Origin: Thecamonas trahens ATCC 50062 | Lineage: Eukaryota > Apusozoa > Apusomonadida > Apusomonadidae | Length of the DNA stretch: 64,000 bases | Reading direction: 5' to 3' | Assembly (NCBI RefSeq): GCF_000142905.1 | Contig: NW_013657633.1 | Span: forward strand, 181,505 to 245,504 | Part shown: piece by piece, positions 28,872 through 38,100 of the stretch | Layout: each line of letters begins with the position of its first letter | How positions within the stretch are numbered: position 1 is the stretch's first letter | Made by a program: the position numbers and the translations under genes | The notes under the pieces: generated by a model | The model's database searches: none | Told to the model about the DNA's origin: nothing | What the model saw: only the letters and a program-made list of their open reading frames with translations

Positions 28872-31448
28872 CTACGGCCCAACCCGCCGCCGCACCCGTG
28901 CGCCGGTGATCCGCAGGCCGTCGATCCCATTGTCGTCACCACCGTCGCCGCCGTCGCCGCCCGCGACTTTGTACCGCGGCAGCGACGACGTCGATCGCGC
29001 GCTCACCAGCCCGCGCCGCCGATCCGCCCGCCCTGCGCTCTGCGGCATCCGCATCACCAGTCCCGCTCGGCGCGGGCCAGCGCTTGCACTACGCCCGCTT
29101 GAGCCGCCCAGCGGCCCGTACCTGACCTCGCGCTTCGGCGCGTGCCCGAGTTTGGACGCCACCGCGCCCCATGTCAGTGGCACGCTTGCCATCCGCTCCA
29201 ACTCCTCCGGCTCGACCACGATTACGTTGTGCACTTTGCGCCCGTCTGCAGCCACGGGCTCGGGTTGCGGTTGCGGTTGTGGTTGTGGTTGGGCTTCAGG
29301 CTCGGCTTCGGGCTCGGCTTTGGGCTCGATTTCGGCCTCGCCATCGGCCTCGACCTCAACACCATCGACCTCGACCTCAACCCCATCGGCCTCGACCTCA
29401 ACCCCATCGACCTCGACCTCAACCCCATCGGCCTCGACCTCAACCCCATCGGCCTCGACCTCAACACCATCGACCTCGACCTCAACACCATCGGCCTCGA
29501 CCTCAATCCCATCGGCCTCGACCTCAACCCCATCGACCTCGACCTCAACACCATCGACCTCATCAGCTTCAACCACTTCCACTGCTGCTCCAGCGGCCCC
29601 AGCAGCCCCAGTCCCAGATCCAGCTCCAGGCTTGGCCCCAATCCCAATAAATTCATCCACGCTACCCGCCCCAGACTTGATCAGCGCCCACACGAGATGG
29701 TTCGTCCGGAACGACGATAGAAAGTAACCGACATACCGCTCAAAGGTCGACGGCCGCGGAAAAAGAAGCCGAAACCGCCCGCGCCGTGAGATCTGGAGCT
29801 CAAACTCGCGGAGGACCCGAACGTCGGCGGCGCTCAGCGCGCCAAGCCCCCACTCGTCCCGCTCCGCACTCCGCCGCTCCCGCCGGCGCCCCTTGCCCCG
29901 CGCCGCCTTGCCTCGCCCCACCGCCATGCCTGCAGACGTCGGCCGCACAAGCCGCGAGGCCACGCTCCGCCGCTCCGCACGCCCGTGCTGACCGACGTCG
30001 TACGCCGTAAAGCCCGCAAGATTGAACAAATCGCACACCATCGCGTCCTTGATCCGCCGGTCCAGCGCCGTTGACGTGTGGAGTGACGGCGAGATGTTGA
30101 CTTCGATGAGCCACGGCTTGAGCTTGGAGTCCAGAAAGACGTCAAAACCAAAGAGTTCGTAGCATGTCGACCGATGCCGCGTCTCGGCCCGTACCACTCC
30201 TGCGACCTCGGACTCCATCGCAATGATGGTCTTGACTACAAGATCGTCCACACGCTCCCACACCTCATCCCCGCCGATCCCGTGCTCCGCAAAGTACTGC
30301 TTGAGCGCGGCCAGCGACCATTTGTGGGCCTGGCTCTCGTCGCTCCCGCCGTCCGACTCGCTGCCAGACTCGCTTCCGGCCTCCGCGCCCGCTGCCTTGT
30401 ACTCGGTGTTGTGCTTGTTGACAGAGTAGTTGGTTAGGTGCATGAACCGGTTCGACCACGAGTCCGCCCCTGGCGCGTACTTGACCGTCGCAAACCGCAC
30501 AAGCCCGTCGTCAAAGAGGTACACAGTCAGCGGATTGACAGACATGACCGCCACATACAGCCGGATGTCAAACTTGGTCCCGTTGATCAGCAGCGGGCTC
30601 TTGATGTACCGCTGCACAATGCAAGACTTGCCGGACGGCACCTCGGACGCCCGCGAAATAACCTGGATCCCATTTCCACGCGCCGATGCTCGCGGCTTGA
30701 CAATCCACGGCGTCCCACCCTTGAGCGTCCGCATCTTGCGCCGCAGGGACGCCTCGCCCTGCGGCAACAGGTAGGTCAGCGGAAAGAACGCATAATCGCC
30801 GCCAGGATGCGCAGACGCCATCCGCCGCAGCGTGAGGTACAGGCGGTCCTTCCGTCCGATCGCAGACGAGCCCGGCAAGTGGTTGATCCGCGTAAACTGC
30901 GAGACTTTGCGGTGGATGCCGTCCTTCCGCCGTGGGCCCCACGTTCCCAGCCACGCCCGCGACGTCCGCTTCACAACCTGCACCCCTGCCCTCATCATTG
31001 CACGCTTCACCACGTGTGGCGTTTTGCGCGTCGCCAGAAAAACCATCGACCGCCGCAGCCGCTTCGGCATCCCGGCACGCTCCGCTGCACCCACCGCCGC
31101 CGCGTCGTCCTCGCCGCCGCTCGCGCCCTCGCCCTCATGCTCAAACGTGAGCAGCGCCACAGGCAGGCCGGGCATGTTCACTGCAGGTAGCGCCGTCGTC
31201 AGCATCGCCTCCCTGGGCGCAGGCGTCTCCTCCAACGAGTGCAGCACCCGGCGGCCGCCCTGTTGGCCCACAGTGCCCGTCGCCGCATGCTTGGCCTGCG
31301 CCTCCTCTGACTCGCCGCAACTCCTCCGCCCACTCCCTGTTCCGGCACCACCGTCGCACCCCGAGTGCGAGGACTCTGTGCCCGACTCGCTCTCCGAGCC
31401 CAGGCCCCACCTCGGTTCCGTGTCGTCCACCTCTGACTGCGCTGCCAT
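28872..31448 (-). CDS. TTLL: Tubulin tyrosine ligase-like protein (polyglutamylase type)
   Basis: Adds glutamate side chains to tubulin tails, usually on axonemes and basal bodies. 858 residues from the ATG at 31448; in-frame sequence upstream of it shows no family features. The ATP-grasp TTL domain shows WIVKPRASARGNGIQVI, SCIVQRYIKSPLLINGTKFD, DIRLYVAVMS, FMHLTNYSVNKHN and FGFDVFLDSKLKPWLIEVN. These include the nucleotide, Mg and acidic catalytic positions. The order and wording are closest to TTLL4/5-type enzymes. Downstream is a basic region (RGKAARGKGRRRERRSAERD) that may bind microtubules. Then come a long acidic array of seven-residue DGVEVE(A/V) repeats, an EPKAEPEAEP/QPQP linker and a basic end. 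The gene converges with the PSI receptor, with only 31 bases between stop codons. Confidence 0.93.
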   Translation of the reverse strand: MAAQSEVDDTEPRWGLGSESESGTESSHSGCDGGAGTGSGRRSCGESEEAQAKHAATGTVGQQGGRRVLHSLEETPAPREAMLTTALPAVNMPGLPVALLTFEHEGEGASGGEDDAAAVGAAERAGMPKRLRRSMVFLATRKTPHVVKRAMMRAGVQVVKRTSRAWLGTWGPRRKDGIHRKVSQFTRINHLPGSSAIGRKDRLYLTLRRMASAHPGGDYAFFPLTYLLPQGEASLRRKMRTLKGGTPWIVKPRASARGNGIQVISRASEVPSGKSCIVQRYIKSPLLINGTKFDIRLYVAVMSVNPLTVYLFDDGLVRFATVKYAPGADSWSNRFMHLTNYSVNKHNTEYKAAGAEAGSESGSESDGGSDESQAHKWSLAALKQYFAEHGIGGDEVWERVDDLVVKTIIAMESEVAGVVRAETRHRSTCYELFGFDVFLDSKLKPWLIEVNISPSLHTSTALDRRIKDAMVCDLFNLAGFTAYDVGQHGRAERRSVASRLVRPTSAGMAVGRGKAARGKGRRRERRSAERDEWGLGALSAADVRVLREFELQISRRGRFRLLFPRPSTFERYVGYFLSSFRTNHLVWALIKSGAGSVDEFIGIGAKPGAGSGTGAAGAAGAAVEVVEADEVDGVEVEVDGVEVEADGIEVEADGVEVEVDGVEVEADGVEVEADGVEVEVDGVEVEADGVEVEVDGVEVEADGEAEIEPKAEPEAEPEAQPQPQPQPQPEPVAADGRKVHNVIVVEPEELERMASVPLTWGAVASKLGHAPKREVRYGPLGGSSGRSASAGPRRAGLVMRMPQSAGRADRRRGLVSARSTSSLPRYKVAGGDGGDGGDDNGIDGLRITGARVRRRVGP
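29335..29575. repeat. 21-bp minisatellite coding for acidic heptads in TTLL
   Basis: About eleven copies of a 21-base unit (CCTCGACCTCAACACCATCGG and variants; units differ mainly in ACC/CCC and GACC/GGCC). On the minus strand it encodes DGVEVEA/V repeats. Because the unit is a multiple of three, every frame on both strands is open across it, creating spurious ORFs. Confidence 0.9.
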
Positions 31449-32157
31449 CCCCAGCCTCACCGAGTGATGTGTCTTCAACTCCGCGCCCGGCTGCCACCCG
31501 ACGCCCGACTCTGCGACCGGTCTGAGACCCTTCCAGACGTACCAGGCCAATCAATGCAACGATGCGTACCCACACACTCTGTCCAGGCTACGATGGCTTG
31601 CCATGCGCCATTCCTGGCCACGCGGCGCCAAGAGCGTCCCATTTGCCAGTGCCCGATGGCATGGATCCGGTCATGGACGACGGTTTTCCCTCTCGCCTCC
31701 TTTCCTCTCGCCACGATCAATACACGACAATGCAGTTACAGATAGTCCATGTTGTTACTTTGAGATCACGCATCTTTGTGTATCCACAGCATCCGCAACG
31801 CGTGCGCCAGAGGCAGAGTTGTGCGCCTGAGAGTTGTTTCGAAATCTGGGCTATATAGAACACCTGTAGTCTGAACTATATAATTATATAAACATAACTA
31901 TATAAACATATGATTATTTATTCAACACGCGAATATCCTAAAATGTCATTTTAATCACAAAGTAAAATATATAAAATGAATATATACGCGCGTTTGGGGC
32001 CCATGTTCAACGTTTTTTTGCTCTTTGAAGCAGGCCCTTTCCTCCATTCCTTCTTTCCTTCCGACACCCCGCACCTGCTTGAGTCCTCCCCACCCTTTCT
32101 TCCTTCCTTCTTCACCCTGCACCCCTTCCTTCCACACCGCTCGCCACACCCTCGCCC
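31449..32157. other. Divergent promoter region with AT-rich island
   Basis: About 0.7 kb between TTLL (minus) and the giant ankyrin gene (plus). Positions 31855-31990 are strikingly AT-rich (repeated TATATAA and ATAAACATA), unlike the rest of the window. After it the sequence returns to a pyrimidine-rich leader up to the ATG at 32158. No gene is supported. Confidence 0.6.
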
Positions 32158-35100
32158 ATGCCCGCCCTCCTCTCCTCTCCCCCTCCTTCCCCCGCTCCAC
32201 CGCCCTACTCCCTCGACACAGCCTCCCTCCACCTCCCGCACCCTCCTCCACACACCCCGCTCACGCTCTCGCTCACCACCCCCGACTCATCGCCGGCTTC
32301 CCTCCCTCTCTATGTTTGGATCGATTCAGCCGACTCCTCGACTCCGCTGCCGGCGCCGTCGCCTGTTCCAGCGCCAGCACCCGACGGCGTCATCCGTCTC
32401 GCCCTTCCGCCCCTCCCGCCGCGGGCCGCATGTACTCTCCATGCACGCCTTGGCTCGGTCTTTGGCCCGCGGCTGCCGGGCACTCCGCTCGCCTTTACCG
32501 TCGCCGCCGAGCCCAATGCCAGCTCGTCTCCGCCATCGTCGCCGTTGCCGTCGTCGCCGCCCGCGATCCCGGCCTGGGATGCATCCCCGGACACTCTGCA
32601 CGCCCGTCACAAGGCCCGTCGCGCCCGCATGCGCGCCGCCGTCGCCGCGGATGCCTCCGTATCCGCGCGCGCCGCCCGCCTCGCCTGCTCCCGCACAAAC
32701 TACGACAGCAAGGCTGCAGCGCTTGAGTGGCTTGCCGCCCGTGCCGCAGCCCCGCCCTCGCTTCCACCGCTCCCAGCTGCCGTCTCGGTCACCATCGTCG
32801 CCGACGGCCACTCGGCCGCCCTCCCGCTCGCCGTCATCCACGACATCGACCCGGCAGCGTCTCTTGCAGACATCCGCGCCGCCGCCCTCACCGCAAACCC
32901 GCTTCTTGCCTCGGCGGTCTTTGTCAACCGCTCCGTCGCCCGCTCTGCTGCTATTGTTCCGCTCGCCTCCGAGCCTGGAACCCCCGCCGCCTCGCTCTTC
33001 CCGGTCTGGCGCTGCTACCGCTACCATGCCGCAGCCGCGACTGCTTCGCCATCGCGCCGCTCACCAGCTGAGCGCTGTTGGGGTCCTGCACATCTACTGC
33101 ATCACTCAACTTGCCCGCGCGCAGCCCCGCTTCCACCTTCCGACGACATGGTCTGGGATCCGGACGCCTCGCCCTGTCGCGTTGCTGCCGTGGTTGTCAC
33201 CTTTCCTCAAGACACCCCGCCTCATGCCGGCCACCTCCTTGCTGATGCCGTCCGCCTCGTTGACGTCGACGCTGCCGCCGCGCTCATCGCTCGGCTCTCG
33301 CCCGCTGAGCTTGCTGCCGCTCTCTCCTGGCGCGACATTGCCGGCCTCACCCCGCTCCACGTCGCCCTCACCCCACGTTCTATGACCGAGGCCGCCCGCG
33401 CAATGGCCCACGCGTCACCGGCCCGTCCCGCGCCTCGCGCACACCTCTCGTTTTCGTCGTCATCGTCGTCCGGTGATGACGAGCTCCTCGAGCTCCTCGA
33501 CGCCGACAGCCCGTCGCCAAGCGACACAGCATCACTGCCCGGCGCCTCGGCCTCGGGTCCGAGCCCCCTCGTCGACGTCGTCGCCCTCGTCGAGCGCATG
33601 GCCGCCCTCGTCACGGTCCTTCTCGATGCCCTCGCATCGCTCCCGCCCCTCCTCGCTACTGCCGTTCTCGCCACCAAGGATGCATCGGGCCGGACTCCGC
33701 TGCACATGGCTGCCGTCGCAGGCCATCCTGCTGTTCTTGCTGCCTTTGGCATTGCTGTGAACTCGCCCTCGCCACTCGCACCTCTCCTACCCGTCGCGCT
33801 TGCCGCCACAGATGCTACCGGAGCCAACCCACTCCATGCCGCCCTCTACGCCGGTTACTCTGACCTCTATCCGAGCCTCCTCGCTGCAGCCGGACCTCAA
33901 ACAGCCAGATCGATTGCTCTTGCCGAAGACATCCACGGCCACTCTCCACGCTCGCTCTTTGCAGCTGCCGTTGGCGACCTGGTCGCCGCCGCAGGCACCG
34001 GCGACGACGCCCTCCTCGCCCAGCTCCTTGCCACAGAACAGCTGGTCGGCGAAGTTGACACCTCCATCGCAGCCCGCGACGCGCTCGAGCGCACTGCCCT
34101 TCACGCTGCTGCTCTCTCCGGCTCTACTGCCTGTGTCAAGGCTCTCCTAGCAGCTGGCGCAGCACCAGACACCTGCGACTGGCGCCACGACACCCCGCTT
34201 CATCTTGCCGCAGGCCAAGGCCACGAAGACGTCATCGCTCTCCTCCTGAATGCCCCAGCCGGAGCAGACATCGCTTCTCTGCCCAACGCCGCCGGCCGCA
34301 CCCCGCTCCACGAGGCCGTCTATGCGAATCACGTTCACGTCATTGACCTTCTTGCCTCTGCCTCTCCCGCGGCTCTCGCCGTCTTCGACAACATCGAGCA
34401 CGCTCCGCTCCACGCCGCCTGTGCCGCCGGCTCCCTCGACCTTGTCTCTGCACTCGTCGAGTCTGGCCATGCAGACATCAACGCCCGCGCGCCGCTGTCC
34501 TCATCACCGCCCTTGTCACCGCACCGCCCAAAGATGCCTGCCCGCCTCCGCAAGCACCTCGCGAGCTATGCACCACCGTTGCCGTCACGCTGCCCGGCTC
34601 CGTCTTCTGGCCCATCGCCGCTTGCTGTCGCTGTCGCCGCGGGCCACGGCGTCGTTGTCAAATACCTCCTCGAGCACCGCGCTCACATCCGTGTCCGCGA
34701 CGCCCACGGCTGCTCGCTCTTTCAGCTCGCCTGCCGCAGAGGCCACCTCCGCATTGCTTCGCTTCTTGCCTTCCACACTGCAGACCCTCACGTTTTGGTG
34801 GCCACCTCGACCTCCTCGGCCCGCCTTTCGGCCTCGTCGCGGTCCCTTGGCCTTCACTCGGCCTCTCCGTTCCGCTCCGACTCGCTCCATGCCTCTTGGT
34901 CGCCCGGCTCTGACCAGTCCTCGCTCCGCGCTCAGCTCCGCGACGTCAACGCCGCGCGCGCCGCAAACTCCGCAAACTCGGCTACCCCGCTGCAAGTCTC
35001 TGCACAGGTCCACGCCCTCGATCGTTCCACCCCAAGCAAGGTCTGTCCCACCTCGCGTGCCGCCCTCGCCATCCTTCTTCCCGCGCGCGACATCCCCATT

Positions 35101-38100
35101 TGGGCTAGCTTTCTTCACGCCGAGCTCGCTGCTGGCAACCTCCCACTCTTTTCGCTTCTCTTCTCTGTCGGCTACACCCTTGCCCAATCCGATCTTGCTG
35201 TTGCCGCCGCAGCCGGTCACCGCTCACTCGTTGCCCTCTGCATTCGTGCTGCGCACAACTCGCTCACCCCCGCCGCACTCGATGACGCCCTCATCGCAGC
35301 CGCAGCTGCCGGACATGTTGACGTCCTCGACGAGCTCATTGACGCCCCGCTCTTTGCTGCCGTCGCCGACTCGACGCCGGCCCTCCGCGCAGCGCTACGC
35401 GCATCCCGTCCTGACGCCGCTTCCCGCCTCTTGACTGCAGGCGTCCCCGCTGTCTACGACAAAGACGTTGCTGACCATCCGCTTGTCCTTGCTATCACAC
35501 ATGGCGAACTCGCGCTCGCCAGCCTCGTTCTCAACCATCCCAGCCTCGTTCTTGACGCGCCCGCTGCGGCAACCGCAATCGTCTATGCCTGCGCCCGGGC
35601 CATGGACGATCTCGTTGTCGCCCTCGCCAACGGTGGCGTCTCGCTTCAGGCCCGCCTCCCTCTCCCGACATCCGTCTCTCTCCTTGCCTCGGCCTCTCAG
35701 TTTGTTGGCGATGAGGCTCCCGTCGGTATTGTTCCCATCCTCGTCGCCCGCAGACGGTATGATGTCTTTACCGCCCTCGCCTCGGCCTTTCCGTCCCAGC
35801 TCACTCCAGACTTTGTTGTCTCCAGCCTCGATATCTCCGCTCTTATCCACCACGAGGCACTTCCGTTTCTCGCATGGCTCCTTGCTCGCTCCAACCCCAG
35901 CACGCTTGCCCTCCCCAACGATCCGTCGTTTGCCGTCTACGCCACTCCCAACGCCACTCTTCCTGCCGAGCCCCATGTTGATCGCCATTCGGCTGAGTCG
36001 CTCGTTGCTCCCGTCGCCGCAGCTTGCATCGCTCCTGGCACCATCACTCCTGTTGTGCCCGTCGCCCTTGCAGTTCTCGACCTCGGCTCCACCCCCTGTC
36101 TCGGCTACACCGCCTCCCGCAAGGAAGCACGCAACGCCATCCGTGCTCTTCTCCGCCTATCCACCGACATCGCTCTCGCCGTCCTCGGCACTGCCACTTG
36201 GCTCCACGCCGCGCTCCTCGTCGGCGACGTCGACTCGGCAAGCCTCCTCATCGACCTCGGCCTCGCACCCTTGGACTCGAGCGTCTTGCTCATCATCGCT
36301 GCAACAGCCGCTCCAGACCGAGCCTGCCTTGACCTGCTCGACCGCCGCGGCCTCCATCGACTCGAGCTCTCACCCGACCCGGACGAGCTCAATACCTTTG
36401 TCCATGCCACCGAACACGCTATTGTTCTCGCTGCTCATCACGGCAACACTGACGGCCTCCGTCGCGCCCTCGATATCTACTCGAGCCTCTGGTCCTTTGA
36501 GCACATTGGCGCCACCAGGTTCTCCGCCGGCGCCCTCCGAGCTGCCTTTTCCTCCGTCTTTGCTGCCGCGCCATCACTCAGCAGCGACCGCCAGCGCCGG
36601 GCTGGCGACGACGACGCCGTCCTTGCCTGCTGCGACATCATCATCTCCTATGCTGTGCAGGAGCTCCACGCCGACTTTGCGCCCGCAGCCTCAGTCACTG
36701 CCTTTTCTTTGCCGCACCTGTGGTCCTTCTCTCCACTCGCCGTCCTCCTCTGCTCCGCCCAGCCGCAGCCGCTCGCCTTTGCCCGCATTCGGTCGCCGCG
36801 GGCCGAAGACCTGGCCTGCCGCCTCTGGGCTCACACTCAGCCGCAGGACTTCTCGCAGGCTGCCTATCTTGCGCTGAGCGACGTCATCGCCCTTGCCGCC
36901 AGCGCAGGCTGGCACGTTCTCCTCAAGCTCGTCATTGTCGACACCCAGTGGTCGTCGCAAATCCTCACCCTCGGCGCGAGCAGCCCGATCCTGCCGCGCC
37001 CTCAGCGCCGAGCCTTGGACCTCGCACTCGGCCGCGAAGCCCTGGCTGTTGTCGCGGACTTGGCACCGTGGATAGAAGTCAACTTCGTGGACAACGTCGA
37101 GACACTCACCGAGGCCGCCATCGTCATCCGCCCCGTTCCTGGCTTTAAGCCGCCCATGATCCACGACCGTATCTATGTCGTCGAGCAGCTTTCAAGAGTT
37201 TTGCCGGCCTCTATCGTTCTTGACGACGACGACGACGACGACGACGACGATGATGACAACGAAGAAATTGAGGTCGCCAGGCTTGCCCTTGGAAATACCA
37301 TGCACACACTCGGCGTTTGGGGTCTCGCAAAGGCTCATCGCAAGTGCTCGGCCCTTCTTGAGCACATGCTCGCCAACGGCCAAGTCCGCGGTTCGGCGTG
37401 CTCGATTGCGCTGCATCCGCTTGTTGTTGGCGGCCGCCTCCCGCTCGTTGTCCAGATGCTCGCCGCCGGCGTTCCGGGCGGGCCCAATCTTCGCGACGCT
37501 CTCAACTCGTTTACTCGTGACGAACCCGGCATGGTGGGCATGCGCCAAAAGCTGGTCCGGCTGCTCTCGCTCATCGGCGGCTGGTCGGGCACTGTCTCGC
37601 AAGCCGCACTTCCGCTCATTGCTCGTCGAGCGCCCCTTGCCCCCATCGCCGCCCTCGGCATTGCCACCCTCGCTGACCTCGAGCCTGCTGCAGGATCGCA
37701 AGTCGTTGCTGGCTGGTCCATGCTCCACCAACTCGCAATCGAAGGCAACGACCGCATGCTACAGATGGTTGTTGACGCTCTTGGCCGCGAGCGCGCCCAA
37801 ACCGAGGCCTGTGCCACTGCCTCCAACGGGCTAACCCCGCTTGCCGCCGCCATGCTTGGCGGTCATCCGGCCTCTGCCCTTGTCCTGGAGCCGCACTGCT
37901 CTGACCTGCATCTCCTGGGCGAGGCGGCCGCCACTGGCCTTGCGACCTCCATCGCGCCTGACATGATCGCCGTTGTTTCCCGGATGCTTGCCCGCACTGG
38001 ACCAGCCGGCCTCGCATGCGCGGCTTCCCCGCTCGCAGGCGTCTTGCTCTTTGGCGAAGACGATGCGACCGCAGACCTCGCCGAGCACGTGATTAAGCCG

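Noticed and set aside
29142-29727. Plus-strand LDLNPIGLDLN-type repeat ORFs that resemble leucine-rich repeats
   Set aside because: They are the antisense reading of the 21-bp minisatellite in TTLL; the TTLL frame is homologous and continuous.
35468-36877. 469-residue Ser/Pro-rich ORF within the ankyrin gene
   Set aside because: Shifted frame of a long real gene; composition is that expected from codon bias.
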